Shown here in pieces: positions 48,865-59,100 of a DNA stretch of 64,000 nucleotides (positions are counted from its first letter, which is position 1; each line of letters begins with the position of its first letter). The notes beneath the pieces are model-generated. The model did not search any database, had not been told where the DNA came from, and was given only the letters and a program-made list of their open reading frames with translations. The DNA lies in NCBI GenBank assembly GCA_049841135.1, contig JASGHK010000005.1, forward strand, positions 3,348,001 through 3,412,000, given 5' to 3'. The DNA comes from JACRCT01 sp049841135. Lineage in GTDB: Bacteria; Myxococcota; Myxococcia; Myxococcales; UBA5297. The translations under genes and the position numbers were made by a program.

Positions 48865-48911
48865 GAGCCTCACCCCCTGACCCCCTCTCCGGCTTCGCGG
48901 AGAGGGGGAAT
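48865..48911. terminator. CCCCCTCTCCG palindromic repeat after udp
   Basis: CCTCACCCCCTGACCCCCTC then TCCGGCTTCGCGGAGAGGGGG. Same orientation and nearly identical to the 29073 copy; likely terminates udp. Confidence 0.7.
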
Positions 48912-49009
48912 TCGGGCTGTGGGTGCTTGCCGGATTCGTTGCCGACGTGGCTTCGCCTGCCCGCCTATGAAGAGGCTGAGCGAAGGCAAGATGCGCGTGA
49001 GAGGAAGTC

Positions 49010-49047
49010 ACCCCTCTCCGCGAAGCCGGAGAGGGGCCGGGGGTGAG
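49010..49047. terminator. CCCCTCTCCG palindromic repeat, inverted partner
   Basis: CCCCTCTCCGCGAAGCCGGA then GAGGGGCCGGGGGTGAGG, inverted relative to the copy at 48865 and about 98 bases away. The pair sits between the convergent udp and molybdenum-hydroxylase genes. The next bases carry a duplicated GGTGAGGTCCGTCGG (about 49042-49075). The 48912-49009 spacer holds no gene. Confidence 0.7.
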
Positions 49048-49078
49048 GTCCGTCGGGCGCGGTGAGGTCCGTCGGACG

Positions 49079-49584
<506 letters not shown>

Positions 49585-49588
<4 letters not shown>

Positions 49589-50508
49589 GACCGGGCCTCG
49601 GTGGGGTTCTCGAACGCGCGCAGGGTGTCCTCGAGGTAGACGCCGAGGATGTGCTTCTTGTACTCGGGCGTGGAGCGGATGCTGGAGCGGCGCGGCTCGA
49701 CGCCCTGCAGCATCGCTTCCTTCGCCTGCTGGACGAGCTCGGGCGTCCACGCCTTGCCGGAGAGCAGCGCACCGGCTTCCTTGCGCAGCGCCGGAGTCGG
49801 GCAGACGGCGCCCAGCGCCAGGCGGACCTCGCGCTTGGCGACGCTCGCGGGCTCCTTGACCAGGATCGAGATCGCCGCGCACGCGAGGTCCATGCCCTTC
49901 ACGCGCGAATAGCGGCGGTACTGCATCGCGGTGGGGACCTTGGGAATGGGCACGCGCAGGGCCGAGAGGAACTCGCCCTTGGCGCGGTCAAGGCAACTCT
50001 TGCCGGGACCGACGAAGAACTGCTCGACCGGAACCGTGCGCTGGCCGGAGACGCCCTCGATGACCGCGGTGGCGTCGAGGACGACGAGCGGCGTGCCGTA
50101 CTCGGCGCCGGGAGAGGCGTGGGCGATGTTGCCGCCGATGGTCGCGCGGTGGCGGATCTCCAGGCAGGCGAAGACCTTGGCGGTCTGCGCCAGGATGGGC
50201 AGGTGCTCGTTGACGGTGGCGTTGGTCAGGACGTCGGTGATGCTCGCCAGCGCGCCGATGTTCAGCACGTCGCCCTGCCGCTCGATCTTCTTGAGTTCCT
50301 TGAGCCCCTTGAGGTCGACGAGCAGGCCGGCCTTGATCTCGCGATTACGCATCTCGACCAGGAGATCGGTGCCTCCCGCGAGCAGGTGCGCCTCGGGCTC
50401 GGCGGCGAGGATCTTGGATACCTCGGAGACGGTCTTGGGACGCTGGTAGCCGAAGTCGGCGGAGAAGCCGTAGGCGAAGCCAGCGGTCGCAGCCTTGGCG
50501 CCGCTCAT
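49585..50508 (-). CDS. Molybdenum hydroxylase FAD-binding subunit
   Basis: 307 residues from ATG 50508. The FAD-binding PCMH fold shows EAHLLAGGTDLLVEMRNREI (pyrophosphate loop) and IRHRATIGGNIAHASPGAEY (the TIGGNI/AxPS FAD motif). A CO-dehydrogenase-type C-terminal domain follows (about 190-300). It shuttles electrons from the 2Fe-2S subunit to NAD+ or another acceptor. The Tyr/aromatic stacking residues cannot be judged by eye. Overlaps both neighbouring subunit genes by ATGA. Confidence 0.92.
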
Positions 50509-52889
50509 GACCGGCCCCCCTTCTTCTGCGAGAGGGCTTCGACCACCTTCTCCGGGGTTAGGGGCAGGCTGGTGAGGCGGATGGCGGCGGCGTCGCGCAG
50601 CGCATTGGCGAGCGCGGGCGCGATGCCGACGGTGGCGTGTTCGGCCATGCAGCGGGCTCCGTAGGGGCCGTGCTCGTACGGGTTCTCGAGGAACTCGATG
50701 TCGAGCACGTCGTCGCCCACGTCCTGGGGCGTTGGGATCTTGTAGTCGGTGAGCGTGGGATTGCGCATCTTGCCGTCGGAGGCGAACTGGAACCGCTCGC
50801 TGGTGGCGGCGCCCAGCGCCTGCACCACCGCGCCGGCGACCTGGCCGCGGGCCAGCACCGGGTTCACCACCTTGCCGATGTCCATCACGGTGATGAGGCG
50901 GCGGATCTCGATCTCGCCGGTGGCGGTGTCGAGGATGACCGCGGCGCCCTGGCAGCCGAAGGTCCACTCCGCGGCGTGGTCACCCTGGCCGGTGACCGGG
51001 TCGCAATTGGTCAGGTCCGGCATGTAGTAGCCGTAGCCGAAGGCAGGACCGCCGTGGGTGCGGCCGTTGGGCTCCATGTGGCCGTAGCAGACCTTGTCGA
51101 GCGCCACCTTCTTATCCTTGGCTCCCTTGTGCCAGAGCAAGCCGCCCTCGTTCTCGATCTCGTCGGCCTTCGACGGGTCGAGCCCCAGGGCGAGGCAGGC
51201 GTTCTGCTTCACCATCTGCAGCGCGTTCTTGCAGGCGGCGACGACCGCATTGCCCACCTTCCAGGTGCTGGTGGAGCCGACGGTCTGCCACTCGTACGGC
51301 GTGAAGCGGGTGTCGGGCTCGGTGCACGTCTCGATCTTCTCGATCGGGATGCGCAGCACCTCGGCGGCGAACTGCGCCATCACCGTGCCGCTGCCCTGGC
51401 CGATCTCCGTGCCGGAGTAGAGGATCTGCACGCTGCCGTCTTCGTTGAAGCGGCAGCAGGCGCTGGACGCGGCGTTGGTGGCCATGACCGGCGACTTCAT
51501 GAACGGCGCCAGTCCGATGCCCGCCTTGAAGCGTCCGGACGGGCCGCGCGAGCTGGCCTCCTTCTCCAGCGCCGGCTTGAGCTCGCGCAGGCGCTTGATG
51601 ACCTTGTTCACGCAGCCGCGCAGGTCACCCCAGCCCTTCTCCACGGTCTGGCCGAGCGCGTTCTTGTTTCCGGGCTCGAAGAGAAGCTGCGCCATGAAGT
51701 CCAGCGGGTCCTTGCCCAGCTTGCGCGCCATCTCGTCGAGCTGGCTGACCGTCATGAACTGGCCTTCGGGGTGGCCGTAGCCGCGGAAGGCGCCCACCGG
51801 CGGGGTGTTGGTGTAGACCGCGCGCGCCTCGACCTTGACGTTGTCGACCGCGAACGGGCCGGTGCAGTTGTGGCCGCCGCCGACCACCACGTTGATGGCG
51901 CACTCGCCGAAGCCGCCGGAGCGCTGGAAGAGCTTGGCGTGGAAGCCGGTCAGCTTGCCGGCGGCGTCCAGGCCGGTCTTGAGCTTCATCTTGAAGCCGC
52001 GGCCCAAGAGCGAGCAGAGGAAGGCCTCTTCGCGGTCGAGGATGAGCCGCACGTGGCGGCCCTTGACCAGCTTGGCCGCGGCCGCGACCAGGGGCTCGAT
52101 GGTGTAGTCGCTCTTGCCGCCGAAGCCACCGCCGACCGTGGGGATGACCACGCGGATCTTGTTGAGCGACAGACCGAACGCCTGGGCCAGCGTCGCGCGC
52201 ACGCAGAACGGCGACTGCGAGCTCGAGTAGACCGTCAGCGCGTTGGAGTGATCCCACAGCGCTACGGTGCCGTGCGTCTCCAGCTGCACGTGGCTGATGA
52301 GGTCGTACTCGTACTCCTGCTCGTGCACCGTGGACGCCGCCGCCAACGCCTTCTCGGCGTCGCCCTTGGTCAGCTGGTACAGGTGGAAGACGTTCGAGTC
52401 CTTCTGCGGGAAGAAGTCGGGCGCGTGCTCGTACTTCGCGGGGTCGGCGTGGATGCGCGTGCCGCCGGCGGCCGCGGCGACCTGGTCCATCACCGGGTCG
52501 AGCGGCTTGTACTCCACCTTGATCAGGTCGAGCGCGGCGAGGGCCTGCGCCTCGGTCTCGGCCATCACCAACGCCACTGGCTGGCCGTACCAGCGCACCC
52601 GGTCCACGGCGACCGGCCAGGTGTCCCGGATGCAGAAGCCGGTCGAGAAGTCGGCCTCCTTGCCGGTGAGCACCGCGTGCACGCCCGGAGCTTTCCTGGC
52701 GGCCTCGACGTCCATCGAGACGATCTCGGCGTGGGCGTGGGGGGAGTGGAGGATCTTGGCGCACAGCGCGTCGGCGAACTGCAGGTCGGCGACGTACCGC
52801 GCCGCGCCGGCCGCCTTGGCGGGGCCGTCGAGCCGGCGCACGCTGGCGCCGACTCCTTCGGGGCTAGAGGGTCGGGAGGGTTGGGTCAT
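50505..52889 (-). CDS. Molybdenum hydroxylase large (molybdopterin-binding) subunit
   Basis: 794 residues, normal size. Molybdopterin-subunit motifs: IPTVGGGFGGKSDYTIEPLV, PPVGAFRGYGHPEGQFMTVS, SGTEIGQGSGTVMAQFAAEV and the catalytic-glutamate region HGPYGARCMAEHATVGIAPA. The usual GVGEP there is MAEHA, the glutamate being kept. It hydroxylates a heteroaromatic or aldehyde carbon using water. Which substrate is unknown: the AFRGYG and QGSG regions do not distinguish xanthine from others by eye. Divergent with 121 bases to the amidohydrolase gene. The neighbours (CodA-like, uridine phosphorylase, possible PRT) argue for a purine or pyrimidine ring. Confidence 0.93.
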   Translation of the reverse strand: MTQPSRPSSPEGVGASVRRLDGPAKAAGAARYVADLQFADALCAKILHSPHAHAEIVSMDVEAARKAPGVHAVLTGKEADFSTGFCIRDTWPVAVDRVRWYGQPVALVMAETEAQALAALDLIKVEYKPLDPVMDQVAAAAGGTRIHADPAKYEHAPDFFPQKDSNVFHLYQLTKGDAEKALAAASTVHEQEYEYDLISHVQLETHGTVALWDHSNALTVYSSSQSPFCVRATLAQAFGLSLNKIRVVIPTVGGGFGGKSDYTIEPLVAAAAKLVKGRHVRLILDREEAFLCSLLGRGFKMKLKTGLDAAGKLTGFHAKLFQRSGGFGECAINVVVGGGHNCTGPFAVDNVKVEARAVYTNTPPVGAFRGYGHPEGQFMTVSQLDEMARKLGKDPLDFMAQLLFEPGNKNALGQTVEKGWGDLRGCVNKVIKRLRELKPALEKEASSRGPSGRFKAGIGLAPFMKSPVMATNAASSACCRFNEDGSVQILYSGTEIGQGSGTVMAQFAAEVLRIPIEKIETCTEPDTRFTPYEWQTVGSTSTWKVGNAVVAACKNALQMVKQNACLALGLDPSKADEIENEGGLLWHKGAKDKKVALDKVCYGHMEPNGRTHGGPAFGYGYYMPDLTNCDPVTGQGDHAAEWTFGCQGAAVILDTATGEIEIRRLITVMDIGKVVNPVLARGQVAGAVVQALGAATSERFQFASDGKMRNPTLTDYKIPTPQDVGDDVLDIEFLENPYEHGPYGARCMAEHATVGIAPALANALRDAAAIRLTSLPLTPEKVVEALSQKKGGRS

Positions 52890-53010
52890 GGTTGGGGCTC
52901 CTCACGGGCAGGGCCGCTCGGGGAGGGGGATGCTAACATGGCCGCCCTTTCGGACACCCCACTTCCCCCGTCCAGGAAGCATCACGCCACGCCCAAACGG
53001 AGACCTCGAG

Positions 53011-54234
53011 ATGGCCTACGACATCGTCATCAAGAACGCCCAGCTTCGCAGCCGCAAGGAACAGGTCGACCTCGCCATCGAGAAGGGCGTGATCAAGGAG
53101 ATCGCAGCGCCGGGCAAGGTGGACGCCAAGGGCGCGCAGGTCATCGACGCCGGCGGCAAGCTCGTCACCGAGAGCTTCGTCAACACGCACCTGCACCTGT
53201 GCAAGGTCTACACGCTGACGATGATGGATTCGGCGGCGCTCACCAGCTACCACGGCGAGGGCATGGGGGCGGCGATGACCGCCATCGAGCTCGCCGCGAA
53301 GATCAAGGACCGCTACGAGGAGGGCTGGGTCTACCAGAACGCGCGCAAGTGCCTGAAGAAGGCCGCGCTCAACGGCAACACGCACATCCGCGCGTTCGCC
53401 GACGTGGACAGCAAGGCCAAGCTCATCGGGCTCAAGGCGCTGCTCAAGGCGCGCGACGAGTTCAAGGGCATCGTCGACGTGCAGGTCTGCGCCTTCCCGC
53501 AGGACGGCGTGGTGCGCGAGCCAGGCACGGTGGAGCTCATCAAGCAGTCGATGGACCTGGGCGCGGACGTCGTCGGCGGCATCCCCTGGATCGAGTTCAC
53601 CGAGAAGGACGAGCACACCCACATCGACGAGATGGTGAAGATCGCCCAGACGTACGACAAGGACGTCTCCATGCTGGTCGACGACGCGGGCGACGCCGGC
53701 CTGCGCACGTTGGAGATGCTGGCGGTCAAGATGATCGAGGTCGGCCGGCCCGGCCGCGCGCTGGCCCACCACGCCCGCGCCATGGCGCTCTACCCCGAGC
53801 CCTACTTCCGCAAGGTGGCGGCGCTGCTCAAGAAGGCCGGCATGGGCGTCGTCAGCGATCCGCACACCGGGCCGCTGCACGCCAAGGTCAAGGAGCTGCT
53901 CGCGCTCGGCAACCTCGTCTGCCTGGGCCAGGACGACTGCTGCGACGCGTACTACCCCTTCGGCCAGTGCCACATGCTCGAGGTGGGCTTCCTCAACGTC
54001 CACCTGCTCTGGATGACCACCTTCCAGGAGATGGAGACCATCTACGACATGATCACCGTCAATCCGGCCAAGGCGATCAACGTGAAGGACTTCGAGATCA
54101 AGGTCGGCGCGCCGGCGCACCTGGTGGTGCTGGACGCCAAGAACGTCCACGAAGCGTTCTGGTACCACAAGCCGCCGACGCACGTGGTCAGCCACGGCAA
54201 GCTCGTCGACAAGCAGGCGATGAGCGAGGAGTAG
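53011..54234 (+). CDS. Cytosine-deaminase-like amidohydrolase, with altered metal-site motif
   Basis: 407 residues from ATG 53011 (CGGAGACC before it). It follows CodA-type amidohydrolases in order: the HxH of the barrel's first strand is TESFVNTHLHLCK, then ALAHHARAM (third metal histidine strand), SDPHTGPLHAKVKELL, and LGQDDCCDAYYPFGQCHML, which closely matches the GxDDxxDxxYPxG segment of cytosine deaminase. The strand that in CodA reads VHCDEID is here SMLVDDAGDAG, so the usual His ligand and catalytic Glu appear replaced. It may deaminate or hydrolyse a different base or act without the standard proton shuttle. That comparison is from memory of CodA. Confidence 0.82.
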   Translation: MAYDIVIKNAQLRSRKEQVDLAIEKGVIKEIAAPGKVDAKGAQVIDAGGKLVTESFVNTHLHLCKVYTLTMMDSAALTSYHGEGMGAAMTAIELAAKIKDRYEEGWVYQNARKCLKKAALNGNTHIRAFADVDSKAKLIGLKALLKARDEFKGIVDVQVCAFPQDGVVREPGTVELIKQSMDLGADVVGGIPWIEFTEKDEHTHIDEMVKIAQTYDKDVSMLVDDAGDAGLRTLEMLAVKMIEVGRPGRALAHHARAMALYPEPYFRKVAALLKKAGMGVVSDPHTGPLHAKVKELLALGNLVCLGQDDCCDAYYPFGQCHMLEVGFLNVHLLWMTTFQEMETIYDMITVNPAKAINVKDFEIKVGAPAHLVVLDAKNVHEAFWYHKPPTHVVSHGKLVDKQAMSEE

Positions 54235-54244
54235 GGCCTCTTGA

Positions 54245-54283
54245 AGCGCCAAGGTCGCCAAGGGGCCAAGGTCGCCAAGGCCT
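54245..54283. repeat. AAGGTCGCCAAGG tandem repeats
   Basis: GCGCCAAGGTCGCCAAGGGG followed by CCAAGGTCGCCAAGG: two copies of a 13-bp core just after the amidohydrolase stop. Similar units are often seen in intergenic DNA of high-GC Proteobacteria. Confidence 0.55.
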
Positions 54284-54399
54284 CTTTCACTCCTCGGCCG
54301 CTGCCTCGAGAACGTCGTCCCCAACCCGCGACACCCCGAGCTTGTCGAGGGGCCAGCCCTCGTTCCGGTTTCCCTTCTCCTCCTGCCTGAGACCAACGC

Positions 54400-55471
54400 A
54401 TGACCGCCTTCCGGTTCCCCTTCTCGTTCACCGAGGCCAACAACGTCGAAGTCAGGGGCGAGGTCGAGCTCGAGCGACCGTTGCCGTTCTCGAGCCCGCG
54501 GGGTGGCGGCCTCTACCGCACCGGGAAGATCCACGTCGGCGGCGACTGCCCGGCCCTGGACGTGGTGCTCTACCACTCGCCGGCGACCGCGCAGTTCATG
54601 TACGTGCGCGACTGCCCGGTCGACGTGAACCTGCTCGACATCGCCGGCCTGGCCCGCGAGGAGTCCTTCGGCCTCGCCGGGCGGATGCGGCTGCCCGGGC
54701 AGCTGTGCCTGGGCGCCCAGCGCACCGAGCTCATCGGCAACGCGGTGCGCGACCTGATCGGCGCCCCCGCGCTCTCGCCGGCCATCGCCCGCTGCAGCCA
54801 GAAGAACATCGCCGTCTTCCCCATCGCGCGCGAGGGCCTCAAGTACCAGGTGGCGGAGGCGCTGCAGGCCGACCACGGCTACTACTGCGACGAAGTCGTC
54901 CTCGACGCCCACCACGTCTTCGACAGCTCGGTGCCGGTCTACAACCGCAAGGTCGAGCTGACGCTCTTCAAGGACAAGGACCTGGACAAGGCGGAGAAGG
55001 AGAAGATCACGCTGGCGTTCATCGCCGACTCCATCTCCAGCGGGCTCGTCATGCGCGAAGTGGTCGAGCGGGTGAAGGAGCGGTTCGACCACGTCAACGA
55101 GGTCGAGGTCATCTCGCCGCTGGCCACCATCCGCGGGCTGACGCGCGTCGCCCGGCTCAAGTGCACCAAGGACACGCATATCCGCGTGCACGTCTTCGAG
55201 ACGCTGCTCAACGCGCTGCCGCCCGACTACTACTACTCGGCCCACTACGACGTGCCGGAGATGCACATCCGGCCAGATTTGGAGCGGGAGTACCGGCAGT
55301 GGTGGGGCCAGGACGCCAAGGGCGCGTGGCTCGCCGACCAGGCCTGCGCCGGCTACGGCTGGAGCGAGGTCTTCTACTCGCCGCGCAAGCAGGTGCAGAT
55401 GATCAACGGGCAGCTGCAGTCGCGGCACGAGCTCGACGCTCGCGGACGTCATCCGGCGCAACCTGGGCTGA
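54400..55471 (+). CDS. Uncharacterised protein with possible phosphoribosyltransferase-like core (probable +1 frame disruption near the end)
   Basis: ATG 54400. Not a family I recognise. The middle region ITLAFIADSISSGLVMREVVERVKE followed by VNEVEVISPLATIRGLTRVA resembles the PRPP-binding loop and following strand of type I phosphoribosyltransferases (VDDxxxTGxT), but without the canonical acidic pair. Others: RDCPVDVNLLDIAGLAREES and DHGYYCDEVVLDAHHVFD. Near 55430, next to GAGCTC, one base appears extra. With it removed, the C-terminus becomes SSTLADVIRRNLG with a stop at 55471 (about 357 residues). Otherwise the frame runs to 55644 through a CGGACGGT repeat tract. Its position suggests nucleobase metabolism. 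Confidence 0.65.
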
Positions 55472-55484
55472 TGGAGGACGGTGG

Positions 55485-55580
55485 GGAGCTCCGCGTCGGG
55501 ACGGACGGTCGGACGGGAGCTGCCGGCCTCCGCGCCGGCCTCCGCGCCGGGTCGGACGGTCGGACGGTCGGTCGGATGCG
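55485..55580. repeat. CGGACGGTCGG simple repeats
   Basis: Repeated GGACGGTCGGACGG and CTCCGCGCCGGC units between the end of the preceding gene and the lipoprotein gene at 55641. They keep a frame open by chance and are probably non-coding. Confidence 0.6.
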
Positions 55581-55640
55581 GCCGTCGCGACTTCGCCGCC
55601 GCTCCGCATCCCCGTGTCGGCCGGGTAGGATGAGCCCGCC

Positions 55641-56186
55641 ATGACCTCCGCCCGCCTCGTCCTCCTCTTGCCGGCACTGCTCGCCGCCGCCGGCTGCATC
55701 TCCGCCCCGGAGATCGTCGTCGTCGACCGCGCCACCGCGCTCGAGCAGCAAGCCGCCGGCTCCTTCCACGACCTCGAGCAGAAGCTCGCCCGCGAGGCGG
55801 TCAAGCCGCAGCCGGTGCCGCTGACGCCCGCGCAGCTCGAGTCGATGGGCTTCAAGTCCCGCGCGCTGGTCGACCAGACCGAGCTGACCGACGCCGACCA
55901 GGTCGACGAGCTGCTGCGCCAGCACTGCCTGGGCGAGGCGACCGACGGGACTCTGGCCGACACCTTCGAGTCCTGCGTCGGAGCCGCCGACCGCGTGCAG
56001 GCCCAGGTGCTCTCCGAGCGGGTCAACGCCGCCCGCCGCCAGCTCTGGCGCTGGATGCGCGAGCGCAAGCCCGAGGTCTCGCAGGACGAGCTGCGCAAGG
56101 CCTGGCGTCAGGCGCACCTCAAGGGCGTGGTCTGCGGCGGGTGGGTCCAGGGCGACGACGGCAAGTGGGGAGAGAAGAAGTGCTGA
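55641..56186 (+). CDS. Small lipoprotein
   Basis: 181 residues. Lipoprotein signal LLPALLAAAGCIS, Cys at about 19. The rest is helical and charged (FHDLEQKLAREAVK, QVDELLRQHCLGEA, AADRVQAQVLSERVNAARRQ) and ends WGEKKC with four further cysteines in the second half. No family recognised with confidence; DUF1318-type lipoproteins have a similar size. The next gene starts with GTG overlapping this stop (56180-56186), so the two are coupled and may form one envelope complex. Confidence 0.8.
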   Translation: MTSARLVLLLPALLAAAGCISAPEIVVVDRATALEQQAAGSFHDLEQKLAREAVKPQPVPLTPAQLESMGFKSRALVDQTELTDADQVDELLRQHCLGEATDGTLADTFESCVGAADRVQAQVLSERVNAARRQLWRWMRERKPEVSQDELRKAWRQAHLKGVVCGGWVQGDDGKWGEKKC

Positions 56187-59100
56187 CGCGCCGCCGGCTG
56201 TCGGCCACGGCTGCTTCGCTCGCACTGCTTCTTTCGGCAGGCGCGGCGCGAGCGCAGGAGGAGGCCGTCGACGGCCTCAAGACACCCGAGCGCGTGACGG
56301 CGGGCGCCTCCACCTCCGACCAGTTTCTGGGCCAGCTCGCGCCCGACGGCAAGCGCCTCTACCTCGTCTCCAACCGCAGCATCGCCAACGAGGTGCTCTG
56401 GCTCGACGTCGAGAAGGGCACGATGAAGTCGCTCTTCGACGAGGGCGCCGAGACCACCTGGCCCCGCGTCAGCCCGGACGGCAAGCGCCTGCTCTACCTC
56501 TCCTTCCGGGAGCGTGCGAGCGGCGGGGTCTGCATCCGCGACCTCCCGGACGGCACGGATTGGCGCTGCCTGGACGAACCGGGCGGCGCCATCCAGGCCG
56601 AGTGGATCAGCGACTCGCGCATCGCGCTCGTCGCCCGCGCCTCCGTCCAGGGCGACCTGCACCTGCTCGAGGTGGCGGTGCCTGAGAAGGGCAAGCCGCT
56701 CTCTGCGAAGACGCTGCTCGAGCGCAACCTCGCCAGCCCTGCCATCTCGCCGGACGGCCGCTGGCTCGTCTACGTCCCCATGGAGCGGTACGCGCAGAGC
56801 GTCGGCTCGGGCTTCGCCGCGCGCGCCGGCGCCCGGCTGGAGGCGGTCCGGCTCGAGAGTCCCCAGCAGCCGCCCGTGCCCATCGCCATCGACCTCCCGG
56901 GGCTGTGCGGCCAGCCGTCCTTCTCGCGCGACGGGAGCTTCCTGTACTTCACCCAGTTCCTGGACGACACCAACCGCGACGGGGTCATCGACGCGTCCGA
57001 CAACGGCGTCCTCTTCCGCCTCCCGTTCCAGTCCGCGGCCGACGACGCGCCGCAGAAGGCCGCCGCGGGCTTCGCCGAGCAGCTCACCGACGGCCGCCGC
57101 AACTGCCAGTACCCCATCCCCGGCGCGACCGAGCTCGTCGCCACCTGCTCGCGGCGCGACGGGCTCGACGTCTTCCGCCTCCCGCTGGCCGGCATGGTGC
57201 CCACCGAGTGGCCCAACCAGCGGCTGTGGGACGAGATAGACATCGCCAGCCGGCGCGAGGAGCAGCTGCTCTTCTACCGGCACCTCTTGGGCCGCGAGTC
57301 GGTGACGCGCCAGAAGCGCCGCGCCCTGGTGCGGCTGGTGCTCCTCCACCTCGAGCTGGACCAGTTCGCCGCCGCCGAGCTCTACGCGCGGCACCTGAAC
57401 GAGCTCGCCGATCCGACCAACCCGGGGATGGGGCGGCCGCTGTCAGTGCTGGTGGCGCACCGCAAGGCGCGCAACTCCCGCGACCAGGCCGGGGCGCGCT
57501 TCGTGGAGAAGGCCCGCGAGCTCTTCGCCGAGCTCGAGCCCCGGCCCGAGGAGAAGAAGGCCGCGCTGGCGCTGGGGCACTTCGTGCGCAGCGAGATTGC
57601 CGACGACCTGGGCGACCAGGAGCTGGCGCGCAGGGAGCTCGAGTCGGTCAGGCCCGAGGAGCAGACCTCGCAGGCGGTCTTCCACGTCTTCTACCTGCGC
57701 GCCGACGCCTTCTACCGCTCCGTCGACGACCGGGACGGCCTGGTGAGAACGCTGCGCAAGTTCGCCACCCACGCCACGCTGGAGAAGGAGGACCGCTGCG
57801 ACTACGCGCGGGCCCTGGTGCGTGCCGCGACCCGCGGGCTCTCCGCGGAGGAGGCCGACCGGCAGCTCGAGAAGGAGCAGGCCGGGGTCGACCCGGACTC
57901 GGAGCTCGGCTTCGCGCTCGAGCTGGGTCGCGCCGGGCTCGCCATCCGCAACGACGACCCGCCCAAGGACGTCCGCGAGGGGCTCGCCAAGCTCTACAAG
58001 AAGCAGACGCGCCAGGACCGCCGCCGGGCGGTGGTCCTCGACGCCGTGCAGCGCGCCGCCGCCTACGACGCCGAGCGGGTCATCGAGGGGCTCTCGCTGC
58101 TCTACCTCGAGGACGTGCCGGCGAACTCGGTCGAGCGCCGCGCCGCGGTCCGGCTCTACCAGCGCGCGACCGAGGGCCGCGCCTACCGGCGGCTCGCCAA
58201 GGGACGCGCCGACAAGGCGCTCGAGTTCTTCGACGCCGTGGTCAACAAGACCGGCTCCTACGAGTCGCTGGTCGAGTGGCTCACGCTGCGGCTCGAGGCG
58301 GGCGCGACGCCCGAGCAGCTCTTGGCCGAGCTCGACGGGCGGGTGCAGGGCAAGGGCTCCAAGGCGCTGCACAACGTCGCCGAGGCGTTCCTCATCGCGG
58401 CAGGCCTGCCCAAGCTCCAGGGCGAGGCGCACGCGGCGGCGGTGGAGAAGGCGACGAAGGTCCTCAAGAGCACCTGGTCGAGCTTCTCCAAGGATCGCGT
58501 CGCCCAGGGCATCTACGGCGAGGTGCTCCACCAGGGCTTCCTGCGCACCGGCGACCTCGCGCTGGCCCAGCGCGCCAGCAACCACTACCTGGTCGCCCTC
58601 GACCGCGCCCGGCAGAGCCCGCGGCACCTGGCGGCGATCCTCGGGCAGCTGGGCATGCTCAACGAGGCGGTGGGCAACTGGCGCATCGCCCTGGGCTACC
58701 TGGACGAGCGGGAAAAGATGCCGTTCCTGGACGACGCGACGAGCTTGGCGGTCAAGCTCGCCCGGGCGCGGGTGCTCCTGCACGTCGAGAAAGAAGAGCA
58801 GGCGGCCAAGGTCGCCGACGCCGCGCTCAAGCTCGTCGACCAGACGCCCAAGCTCGCCGAGTACCGGCTCGTCTCGCTCGACCGCGCCGCGCTCTACCAC
58901 CTCGCCGCCGGCCACTTCGCCCGCGCGGTGGAGCTCTATGAAGAAGAGCTGCCGCTGCTCGAGGGCCTTCCGGGACCCGACGGGGCGCGCAACCGGCTCG
59001 CGGTGCGGCTGGCCCACGCGGCGGCGTCGATGGGGGCAGGCAAGCCGCAGCAGACGCTCGACGATTCCACGGTGGTCGACCACGGCCTGGCCGACCCTTC

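Noticed and set aside
50637..55628. 1663-codon plus-strand open frame
   Set aside because: Covers the molybdenum hydroxylase large subunit in antisense and the amidohydrolase in a wrong frame; both are supported by motifs, so this is a shadow.
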